Below, one piece after another: positions 16,757 to 26,082 of a stretch of 64,000 nt of DNA. A program made the translations under genes and the position numbers. The stretch's first letter is position 1. Each line of letters opens with the position of its first letter. The DNA is from an uncultured Lachnospiraceae bacterium (GTDB lineage: Bacteria; Bacillota; Clostridia; Lachnospirales; Lachnospiraceae): NCBI GenBank assembly GCA_949948735.1, contig CATLGV010000006.1, positions 1-64,000 on the forward strand, given 5' to 3'. The notes beneath the pieces were generated by a model. That model saw only the letters and a list, made by a program, of their open reading frames with translations, was not told the DNA's origin and searched no databases.

Positions 16757-18067
16757 GTGAAAAAGAGAAATGTAAGACGACATTTGAGGACGGCGGCGGC
16801 AGCGGCGTCGCTGGCCGCAATGGTGCTGACGGCCTGCAGCACGGGTGGAATGGCCAAAAGCACCCACACAGGCACACAGGATACAGATGCACAGAGCAGC
16901 GGCGCTCAGGAGGAGCAGCTTGAGAGCGGGAAGGTTGAGCTTAAGGTGTGGGCCGAGGAGGGCAACTTTGAGACGCTGAATAAAATGATCGAGAGCTTTA
17001 AGCAGGAATACGCAGGACAGGCGGACTTCGAGATTATTCTGGAGGGGGCGGCCGACGCGGACACAAGAAACCATGTTCTGGGGGATATACATAACAGTGC
17101 CGACATATTTTCCATGCCGGATGATCAGCTCTACAGTATGATTGCGGGCGGCGCGCTGTCACCGGTGGCCAATCAGGAAGCGGTAAAAAGCGCAAATCTG
17201 GACGAGGCTGTTGACGCGGCGTCTTATAAGGGGACGCTGTACGCGTACCCTTATACGGCGGATAACGGATACTTCCTTTACTACAATAAAGAATACCTGA
17301 CCGAGGAGGACGTAAAGACGATGGACGGTATTCTTGCGGCTGCGGAGGCGGCGGAGAAGAAGTTTTCCATGGAGTTCAATTCCGGCTGGTATCTGTATTC
17401 GTTCTTTGGCAATACAGGTCTGGAGTTTGGCATTAACGAGGACGGCGTGACCAACTACTGCAACTGGAACACGACGGAGGGCAGCATCAAGGGTGTGGAC
17501 GTTGCACAGGCGCTGCTGGATATTACGGCGAGCCCTGCTTTTATAGCGCAGGGGGACGGCAATTTTGTCACAGGAATACAGGAGGGTGAGATTATAGCGG
17601 GCATCAGCGGCGTTTGGAACGCGATGTCGGTAAAAGAGGCGTGGGGAGAGGATTACGGGGCGTGCAAGCTCCCGACCTATACCTGTAAGGGTCAGCAGAT
17701 ACAGATGGCTTCGTTTACGGGCTATAAGATGTTTGGCGTAAACGCATATTCCGAGCACTTGGCATGGGCGCATAAGCTTGCGGACTGGCTGACCAATGAA
17801 GAGAATCAGACACTGCGGTTTGTGGAGCGCAACCAGGGTCCTTCCAACAAAAATGCGGCAGCTTCGGAGGCTGTGGGCAAGGTTCCGGCGATCGCGGCGG
17901 TTATAGAGCAGTCGCAGTACGGCAATCTTCAGAGAGTCGGCAACAGCTATTGGATGGCCTGCATGAGCTTTGGCGATACGATTGCGGCGGGAAATCCGGA
18001 CAATGTGCCGCTGCAGGATTTGATGGATACGCTGACCAACGGCATAACGGCTTCGGCAGTGCAGTAA
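16757..18067 (+). CDS. Extracellular solute-binding lipoprotein (MalE-like ABC type)
   Basis: The 436-residue product has a lipoprotein signal (AMVLTAC, lipidated Cys near 27) and a Ser/Thr/Gln linker. A family 1 solute-binding fold follows (KVELKVWAEEGNFETLNKMIESF, YAYPYTADNGYFLYYNK, GVWNAMSVKEAWG), the kind that captures oligosaccharides for ABC import. No permease or ATPase genes are adjacent. The next gene, 12 bases downstream, is a chemoreceptor, so it may present a sugar to that receptor instead. The start is GTG, with GGGAG 7 bases upstream. A nearby ATG is out of frame. Confidence 0.9.
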   Translation: MKKRNVRRHLRTAAAAASLAAMVLTACSTGGMAKSTHTGTQDTDAQSSGAQEEQLESGKVELKVWAEEGNFETLNKMIESFKQEYAGQADFEIILEGAADADTRNHVLGDIHNSADIFSMPDDQLYSMIAGGALSPVANQEAVKSANLDEAVDAASYKGTLYAYPYTADNGYFLYYNKEYLTEEDVKTMDGILAAAEAAEKKFSMEFNSGWYLYSFFGNTGLEFGINEDGVTNYCNWNTTEGSIKGVDVAQALLDITASPAFIAQGDGNFVTGIQEGEIIAGISGVWNAMSVKEAWGEDYGACKLPTYTCKGQQIQMASFTGYKMFGVNAYSEHLAWAHKLADWLTNEENQTLRFVERNQGPSNKNAAASEAVGKVPAIAAVIEQSQYGNLQRVGNSYWMACMSFGDTIAAGNPDNVPLQDLMDTLTNGITASAVQ

Positions 18068-18079
18068 GGGAGGATGGAA

Positions 18080-19813
18080 ATGAAGAAAAGAAAACGCATG
18101 AGTATTAAGGTATTTATCCTGATTCCCGTGTTTATCCTCGGAATTGTAGCCGTTTTTTCCAATATACAGGGAATCAGCAATCTCGGAAAGGTGAATACGA
18201 CTGCGGTAAAGATTGCGAATGAACACATGATAAATATCACCAATCTCAATGACATTCAGAAGGAAGCGCAGGATATTCACAGAATGGCGCTTTCCCACAT
18301 TATTGCGACGGATCTGGATACGCTGATAGGGCTTGTGGACGGCATTCGCGCGCAGGAGGCGGTGCTGGACCGGTATCTTGTAGATTACAGGGAAAATCTG
18401 ACCCAGCTGGACAAGGGCGCATATGATACAATTCTTTCAAGCTATGAGGGCTTGAAATACGAGATTTCCTCACTGATTGCATTCAGCGGCAATAATCAGA
18501 AGGAGGAGGCCTTCGCGCTTGCAAACGGCGTGATCAAGCAGTACAGCGACGAGATACAGAATCAGATTGCGGACATGGTTGAAGAAGCCAAGGCAGAGGC
18601 CGCCGATGCGGGCAACGACTTATCGAAGGCGTATGATTCTGCGATTGTGATCAATATGACGATTATCGGCATCAGCGTTTTTGCGATTTTGCTGGCTTTT
18701 TATGTGGTATTTGTACTGGTTATCCGAAAGCTCAGTGTTGCAAACCGTGAAATCCGCGATATTATCAAAGACATTGACAATAATCAGGGCGATTTGACAA
18801 AGCGCGTGAGCATTTTGTCAAATGATGAGATTTCGGATCTGGGCAACGGCATCAATATCTTTATGGGAAAGCTTCAGGGGATTATGAAGATGATTATCGA
18901 GAATTCCCAAAGGCTTGAAAAGGTAGTAAACGAGGTACAGCAGAGCGTCAGAACCTCAAATGACAGCGCCTCCGATTTGTCCGCGGTGACACAGGAGCTT
19001 TCCGCGACAATGCAGGAGGTCGGGCATTCCGCTTCGATTATCAACCAGAACGCGGACGCCGTGCGCAGCGAGACGGAGACCATTGCGGATAAGTCCATCA
19101 GCATTAACGAATATTCGAAGCAGATGAAGGAAAACGCGGACAGGATGGAGATGAATGCGCGCCAGAATATGGAAGAGACCAGCGGAAAGGTGCAGGAGAT
19201 TCTGACCGTACTCAATGACGCGATTGAGGAGAGCAAGAAGGTTGAACAGGTAAACGGCCTGACAAACGATATTCTGAATATTTCCAGCCAGACCAATCTC
19301 CTTGCGCTGAATGCTTCCATTGAGGCAGCAAGAGCAGGGGAGGCCGGGAAAGGCTTTGCGGTGGTTGCGGATGAAATCCGGCAGCTTGCGGACTCGAGCC
19401 GTGAGACGGCCAACCGTATTCAGGAGATTAACGGCGTCGTTATCCACGCGGTGCACAATCTGGCAGACAATGCGAATAATCTCGTGGAATATATGAACGG
19501 CTCCATTCTTCCGGAGTTTGAGAATTTCGTCAAGAGCGGCGTGCAGTATCGTGAGAATGCCAGCTATATCGAGTCTGTAATGAACGGCTTTACCGGAAAG
19601 ACGGACGCCTTAAAGAGCGCCGTGGACGAGATTGCGGCTTCTATCGGCACGATCACGGATGCGATTGATGAAGGTGCAAGAGGCGTTACGGGCGCGGCGG
19701 AGAGTACCCAGATGCTTGTTACGGATATGGAAAATATCAGTAACCGCATGGAGGAGAATCAGGAGATCGCGGCAGCCCTGCAGAAGGAGACAAACGTATT
19801 TAAGAGCTTTTAG
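18080..19813 (+). CDS. Methyl-accepting chemotaxis protein
   Basis: The 577-residue receptor has membrane helices at about 8-28 and 195-215 around an external four-helix-bundle domain. A HAMP domain follows, then a long coiled-coil signalling domain with the conserved hairpin [25 protein letters not shown] and [13 protein letters not shown] blocks. It would signal to CheA/CheW, which are not in the window. ATG 18080 fits the GGGAGG site 6 bases upstream, whereas ATG 18074 touches it. Twelve bases separate it from the solute-binding lipoprotein gene, so the two are probably cotranscribed. Confidence 0.94.
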   Translation: MKKRKRMSIKVFILIPVFILGIVAVFSNIQGISNLGKVNTTAVKIANEHMINITNLNDIQKEAQDIHRMALSHIIATDLDTLIGLVDGIRAQEAVLDRYLVDYRENLTQLDKGAYDTILSSYEGLKYEISSLIAFSGNNQKEEAFALANGVIKQYSDEIQNQIADMVEEAKAEAADAGNDLSKAYDSAIVINMTIIGISVFAILLAFYVVFVLVIRKLSVANREIRDIIKDIDNNQGDLTKRVSILSNDEISDLGNGINIFMGKLQGIMKMIIENSQRLEKVVNEVQQSVRTSNDSASDLSAVTQELSATMQEVGHSASIINQNADAVRSETETIADKSISINEYSKQMKENADRMEMNARQNMEETSGKVQEILTVLNDAIEESKKVEQVNGLTNDILNISSQTNLLALNASIEAARAGEAGKGFAVVADEIRQLADSSRETANRIQEINGVVIHAVHNLADNANNLVEYMNGSILPEFENFVKSGVQYRENASYIESVMNGFTGKTDALKSAVDEIAASIGTITDAIDEGARGVTGAAESTQMLVTDMENISNRMEENQEIAAALQKETNVFKSF

Positions 19814-19905
19814 GCGGGCGTGGATTACATAGCGGTATGGAGAGAATGCAGGTGTGTGGCACATCTGCATTTTATCCGTACCGGTGCGCCAGGGGATGGA
19901 TTGTG

Positions 19906-20583
19906 ATGGAACAGGACAAGGGAAAGTGCGTGATTATAGGCGCAGGCGCGTTTCAAAGGGAAGCGCTTATCGAGGAAGCGTCCCTGCGCCCGGAGAAGGG
20001 GGATTTCTGCATTGCGGCGGACGGCGGGCTTGCGTATGCGCGCATGCTCGGCATGACGCCGGATATGCTGATAGGAGATATGGATTCGCTTTCGGAGGAG
20101 GCGCTTTCATGGGCGCGCTCGGATGACAGGCTTTGTATTCGGCAGCTTCCGGCGGAAAAGGATGATACGGATATGCTTGCCGCAATAAAGGAAGGCCTTG
20201 CGCGGGGCTTTCGGCGCTTCGTGCTGTACGGCGCGCTCGGAGGGAGCCTTGGACACACGCTTGCAAATATTCAGTGCCTTGATTATCTGAACCGTCAGGG
20301 AGCAAAAGGCGTGCTGCTTGGCAGCCGGGTTTACATGGAGCTGCTGTGCAACAGCCAGGTGTGTTATCCCGCTTCAATGTATCGAAAGGACCGCAGGATT
20401 TCTGTGTTTGCATATGGCGGGGATGCATACGGCGTAACGGAGATCGGCCTGAAGTATTCGCTTTCGGACGCCTGCGTGCGGCAGGATTTTCCGATTGGAG
20501 TCAGCAATGAATTTACAGGCCGGGAGAGCATGATCGCGGTGAGGGAGGGGAAGCTTCTGATATGTGTGGAAGATTTTATGTAG
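19906..20583 (+). CDS. Thiamine pyrophosphokinase
   Basis: The 225-residue enzyme transfers pyrophosphate from ATP to thiamine, making the cofactor TPP. Family motifs are present in order: AADGGLAYA, GDMDSL, EKDDTDM, GALGGSLGHTLANIQ and IGVSNEFTG. The ORF stays open back to ATG 19837, but the extra 23 residues are unlike the family and lack a good ribosome binding site. ATG 19906 gives the normal N-terminus and has AGGGG upstream. The 3' end overlaps the SRAP gene by 22 bases. Confidence 0.92.
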   Translation: MEQDKGKCVIIGAGAFQREALIEEASLRPEKGDFCIAADGGLAYARMLGMTPDMLIGDMDSLSEEALSWARSDDRLCIRQLPAEKDDTDMLAAIKEGLARGFRRFVLYGALGGSLGHTLANIQCLDYLNRQGAKGVLLGSRVYMELLCNSQVCYPASMYRKDRRISVFAYGGDAYGVTEIGLKYSLSDACVRQDFPIGVSNEFTGRESMIAVREGKLLICVEDFM

Positions 20584-21164
20584 AGGGCGCATACGGAACG
20601 CGTGAGATTGCGCCCTCCGAGTGCGCATGGATTATAACCGGTATCGGGGATACGCCCCGCATGGTGGAATGGGGCTATGAAGGGCGCGGAAAAGGACGGC
20701 TGATTATCAATGCAAGGAGCGAGAGCATACGGCAGAGGCCGCTGTTCGGGAGGGATTATCTGAAGAGACGGTGCGTGATTCCTGCCGGCGGCTTTTTTGA
20801 GTGGGATACGGACGGGAAGCGGCATTGCTTTTGTAAAGGTCCGGACGGCGGGGCGCTGTTTCTGGCCGGGATATGGACCGGCCTGCCGGGAGCGGCGGGA
20901 CGGTTTGCGGTGCTTACTGCGCCGGCCAATGCGCAGATGCGCGGCGTGCATGACCGGATGCCGGTCCTGATAGGGGAGGAAGAATTTCCGGCATGGTTTG
21001 GCGGGCTGCAGGAGGCGGATGCGCTTCTGGAGAAAAAAATAGCGGGAAGACAGGATTTTTATGAAAAAAAGGACTTGGAAACGGATGCGGGAAACGATAA
21101 TATAGAAGTATACGAGCAGCAAAGCCTTGCGGATTATCTGGGAGAAAGGGCCTGGGAGGCCTGA
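20562..21164 (+). CDS. SRAP-family (YedK/HMCES) protein acting on abasic-site DNA
   Basis: The 200-residue product begins MCGRF, placing the catalytic Cys at residue 2, and carries NARSE, a GGFFEW block and VHDRMPVL, the set that defines SRAP proteins. These form a thiazolidine crosslink with abasic sites in single-stranded DNA and shield them. Because the Cys must be residue 2, the start is certain. The first 22 bases lie inside the end of the thiamine pyrophosphokinase gene. Confidence 0.92.
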   Translation: MCGRFYVEGAYGTREIAPSECAWIITGIGDTPRMVEWGYEGRGKGRLIINARSESIRQRPLFGRDYLKRRCVIPAGGFFEWDTDGKRHCFCKGPDGGALFLAGIWTGLPGAAGRFAVLTAPANAQMRGVHDRMPVLIGEEEFPAWFGGLQEADALLEKKIAGRQDFYEKKDLETDAGNDNIEVYEQQSLADYLGERAWEA

Positions 21165-21182
21165 AACGAATAGGGGATAAGA

Positions 21183-22082
21183 ATGAGATATACATTTGCG
21201 GCATGGTTGTTTTTCTTTTATTTCTATTGTTTCCTCGGATGGATATGGGAGACCTGTTATGTGTCCGTCCTGCAGGGAAAGTGGGTAAACAGAGGATTTA
21301 TGCGCGGGCCGTTTTTGCCGATATACGGCTCGGGCGCCGTTGTGGTGCTGATATTTACGCTGCCCTTTCGAACGGCGGCGTTCAAGGTGTTTTTTGTCGG
21401 TATGGTGAGCGCTACGGTGCTGGAATATTTTACGGGGGCGGCGATGGAGCGGCTGTTTCATGTAAGATATTGGGACTACAGCAGCCAGCCGCTCAATCTG
21501 AACGGCCATATCTGTGCGCTGTCTTCGCTGGCGTGGGGCGCATTCTCCGTGCTTTTGACGCTTTACGGCCACAGTCCGGTGGAACGGTTTGTCCTGGGGA
21601 TGAATACCAATATTCTGGAAGGGCTTGTCTTTGCGCTGACAGCCTATATTTCCGTGGATATGGCGATGAGCGTGCGGGAGGCGTTGGATTTGAAGGCCCT
21701 GCTGATCAGTCTGGAAGAGAACAACGAAGAATTTCGGCATTTTTATAAGCGCTTTGAGGTGCTGACGGCCTTCTACGGCGGCAGCCTGAGGGAGAAGTCA
21801 GAGGCCGGCCTTCGCAAAATCAATTCGGCGCTTGGTACGGGAAGGGAGCTGTATGATAAGCTCGGGGAGAACGGCAGGCGGTATAAGGATACGTCGAAGA
21901 CGGCATTGCTGGAGAAGCTTGAGAAGGCCAAAAGAGGCAGGGAATATACCGGAATGCGCGCTTTGCTGCGGCGCAACCCCAATGCGGTTTCGAAAATGCA
22001 CGCGCACGCGTTTGGCGAGTTCCTGGCGTTTACGCAGCAGGAAGATAATGAGGCGGATACCGGCAGCGACAGGGCACAATGA
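21183..22082 (+). CDS. CmpB-type (putative ABC-transporter type IV) membrane protein with coiled C-terminus
   Basis: The N-terminal half of this 299-residue protein has about five membrane helices. It carries the family pattern GWIWETCYVSVLQGKWVNRG, then GPFLPIYGSGA, followed by EYFTG, WDYS and NLNGHI. That matches the ABC_trans_CmpB family, for which no firm function is known. The C-terminal 110 residues are charged and helical and should be cytosolic. It follows SRAP by 18 bases and precedes the hybrid kinase by 20, within one probable operon. Confidence 0.8.
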   Translation: MRYTFAAWLFFFYFYCFLGWIWETCYVSVLQGKWVNRGFMRGPFLPIYGSGAVVVLIFTLPFRTAAFKVFFVGMVSATVLEYFTGAAMERLFHVRYWDYSSQPLNLNGHICALSSLAWGAFSVLLTLYGHSPVERFVLGMNTNILEGLVFALTAYISVDMAMSVREALDLKALLISLEENNEEFRHFYKRFEVLTAFYGGSLREKSEAGLRKINSALGTGRELYDKLGENGRRYKDTSKTALLEKLEKAKRGREYTGMRALLRRNPNAVSKMHAHAFGEFLAFTQQEDNEADTGSDRAQ

Positions 22083-22102
22083 AATAAAGAGGGTGGAGTA
22101 TT

Positions 22103-23887
22103 ATGCTGAAGGAAATAAGGAACTGGGCAAATGAATATGTCGGACGGATTGATTCCGGTCTTTTGCGGTATAATTCCGTGCTGGGAATCGGAATCCCCGC
22201 GGTGGCGCTGCTGGTGTGTACGGAGGCTTTTATGGGGTATGCGAGCGACGGACTGCTTACGATGCTTGCGTTTTTGATATTTCTGATTGCGGTGGCGGTG
22301 CTTGGTAACCTTTATCCGCGGAAAATCCCGCTTTTTTCCGCGATGATTATCGGCATCGTTGATTTCATCGTCTTTCCGTTTATGTTTCTGTTTGCGGAGG
22401 GCGGCGGCATCAAGTCGGGAATGCCGGTGTGGATGACCTTTGGCGTTATTCTGCTGTGCATGATGACAGAGGGCTGGTATTTCAGGCTGATGCTTCCGCT
22501 GGCGCTGCTGGTAAATGTCGGGATTATCGTTTACGCGTACGATCATCCGGAATTGTTCCTTCAGAATGAGGAGGAATCCTACTACTATCTGGATAATCTG
22601 ATCGCCCTGCTGACAGTTGCGGTTTCTACCGGTATGATATTGAAATACCAGAGAAAGCTTGAGGACAGGCAGAAGGCGAAGATTGCCGAGGCGATGCAGG
22701 CGGCGGAGCTTGAGAAGCGCAATGCGCAGCGGGCAAATGAGGCGAAAACGGATTTCCTTGCGAGTATGTCGCATGACATCCGGACGCCCATGAACGCGAT
22801 TGTGGGTATGACCGATATTGCCAAGTACAATATTGAGGACAGGGAAAAGCTGGAGGAATGCCTTGACAAGATCTCCATCTCCTCAACGCAGCTGCTCAAC
22901 CTCCTGAACAATATTCTGGATATGTCCGAAATCGAGTCGCGGGACGCGCTGAAGCTGAAGGACAATCAGTTCAATATGGAGGAGCTGCTTGAAAACATCC
23001 AGCTGGTGCTTTCTCAGATGGCATACAGCAAAAAGGTGGGACTGAAGGTGGCTTTCGAGGTGCAGGACGGTAATCTGATCGGAGACGCAGTGCGGCTGCG
23101 CCAGGTGATGATGAATCTGATCAGCAACAGCATTAAGTTTACGAAGGCATTCGGACATGTGGACGTCCAGGTGACACAGACGCAGAGCTCGCGGGAGGAT
23201 ATTGCGGAATTTGATTTTGTGATACAGGATACTGGTATCGGTATGTCGCAGGAATTTATCGACAATTATATTTTTAAGCCGTTTGAGCGCAGCGACAGCA
23301 GATATGTACGGAAAACGGAGGGCTCGGGCATCGGTATGAGCATTACGAAGAGCATTCTGGATGCGATGGGCGCCGAGATCAAAATCGAGAGCCAGCTGGA
23401 TGTGGGGACACGGTTCTTTATACATGCCGCTTTTCGGATAGATACCAATATCGAAAACGCGCTGATCAAGGGTGAGGACGGTATTACGATTCTGGACGCG
23501 AAGGGCAAAAACCTTCTTGTGGTGGAAGATAACGAGATCAATATGGAAATCATCAAGGCGATACTGGAGCGGACGCAGGCGCATGTGGTATGCGCATGGG
23601 ACGCGGAGGAGGCGGTTGATATTGTAAGCGGCGCGGAGGAGCACTATTTTGACTTGATATTGATGGATATTCAGCTCCCCGGCATGAACGGATATGAGGC
23701 GGCTAAGACCATCCGCTGTATGAATCGCAATGATGCGGGGACGATTCCGATTATTGCGATGACGGCAAACGCTTTTGCGCAGGATGTGGAGAAGGCGCTT
23801 CATTCAGGTATGAATGCGCACGTTGCCAAGCCGATTGACGTTGACGATCTGTTTCAGAAGATGTACCATTTCCTGTTTGTGCGGTGA
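22103..23887 (+). CDS. Hybrid histidine kinase with C-terminal receiver domain
   Basis: The 594-residue product has about six N-terminal membrane helices (25-200) with short loops, so it may sense within the membrane. A coiled coil, a HisKA domain (SMSHDIRTPMNAIVGM) and a HATPase domain (NLISNSIKFT, DTGIGMS, GSGIGMSI) follow. The receiver domain ends the protein (VVEDNEIN, LILMDIQLPGMNGYEA, MTANAF, Lys in AKPID). There is no HPt domain, so a separate phosphotransfer protein or target would be needed. No partner regulator is adjacent. The orphan REC-EAL protein at 3367 is one possible target, but nothing in the sequence links them. Confidence 0.93.
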   Translation: MLKEIRNWANEYVGRIDSGLLRYNSVLGIGIPAVALLVCTEAFMGYASDGLLTMLAFLIFLIAVAVLGNLYPRKIPLFSAMIIGIVDFIVFPFMFLFAEGGGIKSGMPVWMTFGVILLCMMTEGWYFRLMLPLALLVNVGIIVYAYDHPELFLQNEEESYYYLDNLIALLTVAVSTGMILKYQRKLEDRQKAKIAEAMQAAELEKRNAQRANEAKTDFLASMSHDIRTPMNAIVGMTDIAKYNIEDREKLEECLDKISISSTQLLNLLNNILDMSEIESRDALKLKDNQFNMEELLENIQLVLSQMAYSKKVGLKVAFEVQDGNLIGDAVRLRQVMMNLISNSIKFTKAFGHVDVQVTQTQSSREDIAEFDFVIQDTGIGMSQEFIDNYIFKPFERSDSRYVRKTEGSGIGMSITKSILDAMGAEIKIESQLDVGTRFFIHAAFRIDTNIENALIKGEDGITILDAKGKNLLVVEDNEINMEIIKAILERTQAHVVCAWDAEEAVDIVSGAEEHYFDLILMDIQLPGMNGYEAAKTIRCMNRNDAGTIPIIAMTANAFAQDVEKALHSGMNAHVAKPIDVDDLFQKMYHFLFVR

Positions 23888-23977
23888 CGGGGAAATCGGT
23901 ATACAGATATAGGAAATGACGGAGAAAACGGCGTACAAAAAGCGGCTGTGGTGAACAGCGGGACGGAGGGAAAAAGT

Positions 23978-25156
23978 ATGGTCAACAAGGAAATGCTGCC
24001 AAGGCTGGGAGCGCTTTTGCAGGAAAGCGTGGCGGCGCAGGAAATCGCGGGAGCAAATCTCTGCGTACTGCATCGGGGAGAGGAGATTTATTACGCGGAG
24101 GCGGGCTTTGCCGATATTTCGGCGAACCGCAAAATCGGGCGGGACAGTCTGTTTCGGCTTTATTCCATGACGAAGCCGGTAACGGCGGCGGCCGTGATGC
24201 TTTTGGTGGAGCGCGGGATAGTGGATTTGCTGGATCCGATTGCAAAATACATACCAAGCTTTGAAAATATGACAGTAGCGTCGGAAAACGGGGATGTGCC
24301 GGCCAATCGGAGAGTGACGGTAAAGGACTGCCTGTCCATGACGTCCGGACTTGTATACAACTGTGATCCGGACCCTGCAAGCCGTGATACGGCGGCCGTG
24401 TTTGACGAGCTTGACAGCAGACTTTATTCGGAGAATCCGATGACGACGATGGAGGCCGCCCTGAAGCTGGGGGGAGCCCGTCTTGCCTTCCAGCCGGGAG
24501 AAGGATGGCGGTACGGGGTGAGCGCGGATATTCTCGGCGCCGTGGTCGAGGCGGCGGGCGGAATGCGTTTTGGGGAATTCCTGGAAAAGGAGTTCTTTGG
24601 GCCGCTTGGAATGCAGGATACCGGTTTTGCAGTGCCTGAAGAGAAGAGGGCGCGTCTGACAAAGGTGTATGAGGCCGCGGCAGGCGGCCTTGCGGAGTAT
24701 CACGGCAACCATCTGGGTATCTGCAACCATATGGACGCGGACATCCGCTTTGAGTCGGGCGGCGCGGGACTGGTGTCCTCCATAGAGGATTATAAGCATT
24801 TCGCACAGATGCTGATGAATAAGGGGACTTACCACGGCAGGAGGTACCTGTCTCCCGCGACGGTGGCATACATGACGGGCTGCCGCCTGCAGCCCTGGCA
24901 GCAGGAGATGATGAAGGGCTGGGATAATCTGCCCGGATTTACTTACGGCAATCTGATGCGGATTATGACGGATCCGTCACTGGCGGTTATCAACGGTTCT
25001 GTGGGCGAGTATGGCTGGGACGGCTGGCTTGGCCCGTATTTTGCCAACATGCCGCAGGTGGAGACGACGTTTTTGATGATGGTGCAGCTGCGGGATGCGG
25101 GTACCTTTACGCTGACGCGGAAGCTCAGGAATGTGCTGGCGGCGGCCATAGAGTAA
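23978..25156 (+). CDS. Serine beta-lactamase-like hydrolase (class C/esterase EstB type)
   Basis: The 392-residue cytosolic protein has the SxxK nucleophile motif SMTK (LFRLYSMTKPVTAAAVMLL) and a YGVS at the Tyr position. It also has GPLGMQDTGF and the GGAGLVSSIEDYKHFAQMLMN block of the beta-lactamase/transpeptidase-like esterase family. No signal peptide is seen, so an esterase or peptidase role inside the cell is likelier than antibiotic resistance. ATG 23978 follows GGAGGG. An in-frame upstream start (23948) lacks a site. Confidence 0.88.
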   Translation: MVNKEMLPRLGALLQESVAAQEIAGANLCVLHRGEEIYYAEAGFADISANRKIGRDSLFRLYSMTKPVTAAAVMLLVERGIVDLLDPIAKYIPSFENMTVASENGDVPANRRVTVKDCLSMTSGLVYNCDPDPASRDTAAVFDELDSRLYSENPMTTMEAALKLGGARLAFQPGEGWRYGVSADILGAVVEAAGGMRFGEFLEKEFFGPLGMQDTGFAVPEEKRARLTKVYEAAAGGLAEYHGNHLGICNHMDADIRFESGGAGLVSSIEDYKHFAQMLMNKGTYHGRRYLSPATVAYMTGCRLQPWQQEMMKGWDNLPGFTYGNLMRIMTDPSLAVINGSVGEYGWDGWLGPYFANMPQVETTFLMMVQLRDAGTFTLTRKLRNVLAAAIE

Positions 25157-25240
25157 GCAAACCGAATATGCCGGCGGCGGCCATAGCGTATGAAAAAGGT
25201 GAGCCGGCGGCGCATGGAACAGAAACCGAATATGCTGCGG
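25138..25240 (+). repeat. Small imperfect duplications after the hydrolase gene
   Basis: GGCGGCGGCCATAG-GTA occurs at the 3' end of the gene (about 25138-25155) and again about 33 bases later. AACCGAATATGC occurs near 25160 and again near 25224. Together they look like slippage or duplication of the gene's tail. They have no coding meaning that I can see. Confidence 0.5.
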
Positions 25241-25254
25241 CTGTGAAATAAAAA

Positions 25255-25292
25255 CGGGATGTACGGCGTATACACATACGCCGTACATCCCG
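25255..25292 (-). terminator. Rho-independent terminator of hsp20
   Basis: A perfect 17-base-pair stem (25255-25271 with 25276-25292) has a 4-base loop. On the minus strand it follows hsp20 by 50 bases and is trailed by TTTTTATTT. It may also slow transcription from the other side. Confidence 0.93.
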
Positions 25293-25342
25293 CTTCTGCT
25301 TCAAAGCTTCCTCAAGCCCCCGGTGGAAGCCGCAGGGCAGTG

Positions 25343-25801
25343 TTATCCCTCAATAGGAATATATTTGCTCTCCTCAATCGCAGGCTTAGCCTCCTTCTTC
25401 GGTACGCAAACCTTGAGGATGCCGTCCTCAAATCTGGCCTTGATATCCTCCTGTGTGACAGCCTCGCCGACATAGAAGCTTCTGCTGCAGGTGCCGTAAT
25501 ATCTTTCGCGGCGGATGTATTTGCCGTTCTCGTCCTTCTGGTCGTTATTCTGGCTGGTCTGGGCGTTGATGGTCAGGTATCCGTTCTGCAGCTCGGCTTT
25601 CACATTTTCCTTTTTGCAGCCCGGCAGATCAATATCCAGCTCATAGCCGGTGTCACTTTCCTTGACGTCTGTCCGCATGATGCCTGCGGAAGCATTGTAA
25701 CGTGACGTCGTCCGCAGCGGGCGGGCAAAATCCTCAAAGAAATCATCGAATAAGCTTTCTCCAAAAATACTGTTGAATGTGTTTGCGCTTGGTAATAACA
25801 T
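25343..25801 (-). CDS. Small heat-shock protein Hsp20 (alpha-crystallin type)
   Basis: The 152-residue holdase chaperone has an alpha-crystallin domain of about residues 45-140. Typical elements are VKESDTGYELDIDLPG, GYLTINAQ, SRSFYVGEAV and FEDGILKVCVPK. A short N-terminal DDFFEDF region drives assembly in this family. ATG 25801 was chosen because AAGGAGG is 7 bases upstream, whereas ATG 25807 is only 1 base from it. A perfect CIRCE element overlaps the promoter, so the HrcA repressor should control it. Confidence 0.95.
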   Translation of the reverse strand: MLLPSANTFNSIFGESLFDDFFEDFARPLRTTSRYNASAGIMRTDVKESDTGYELDIDLPGCKKENVKAELQNGYLTINAQTSQNNDQKDENGKYIRRERYYGTCSRSFYVGEAVTQEDIKARFEDGILKVCVPKKEAKPAIEESKYIPIEG

Positions 25802-25869
25802 AATCATTCCTCCTTAAATTAAATCATGTGAGCAGCCCTGTGGGCCGTTGTTATCTTTGTTATATATGT

Positions 25870-25911
25870 GTTATAACATACCTATTAGCACTCGTCAATA
25901 GGGAGTGCTAA
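25870..25911 (-). promoter_or_regulatory. hsp20 promoter with CIRCE operator
   Basis: TTAGCACTC (25885-25893), 9 bases and GAGTGCTAA (25903-25911) match the CIRCE consensus exactly. On the minus strand the -35 box TTGACG (25898-25893) lies inside CIRCE, 17 bases before TATAAC (25875-25870). HrcA binding would cover the -35 box and block transcription until heat or misfolding stress. Confidence 0.96.
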
Positions 25912-25966
25912 TAATTTATATTTTGTTTATAATTTTCTTCTGCGCACCCAAAAATACGTGGAAATG

Positions 25967-25995
25967 TTGACCTTTTATTCAATATATGGTATAAA
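25967..25995 (+). promoter_or_regulatory. Promoter for the MATE gene leader
   Basis: TTGACC (25967-25972), a 17-base spacer and TATAAA (25990-25995) predict transcription from about 26002. The leader before the gene would be about 140 bases. An ORF of 45 codons from ATG 25995 is open through the leader hairpin to a TAG at 26130-26132, inside the ribosome binding site of the MATE gene. Confidence 0.55.
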
Positions 25996-26049
25996 TGACT
26001 CATAAAACCCTGACGGGAGTGGATTTTTCAAGAAGCTTTCTTTTTTTCG

Positions 26050-26082
26050 CCACACAGCTCTATAGGAGCTGGGTGGTTTTTT
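26050..26082 (+). terminator. Terminator/attenuator in the leader of a MATE gene
   Basis: CCACaCAGCTC (26050-26060), a 5-base loop and GAGCTGgGTGG (26066-26076), with one mismatch, are followed by TTTTTT. No gene lies upstream on this strand and the MATE start is 61 bases downstream. The hairpin therefore probably attenuates the MATE gene rather than ending another one. Confidence 0.7.

Noticed and set aside
19837-19905. Longer N-terminus for thiamine pyrophosphokinase (ATG 19837)
   Set aside because: The extra 23 residues are not family-like and the upstream site is weak. ATG 19906 gives the normal start.
26003-26050. Guanidine-type riboswitch before the MATE gene
   Set aside because: A CCC-TGAC-GGG mini hairpin is present, but the paired loops expected of guanidine-II or the conserved core of guanidine-I are not visible.
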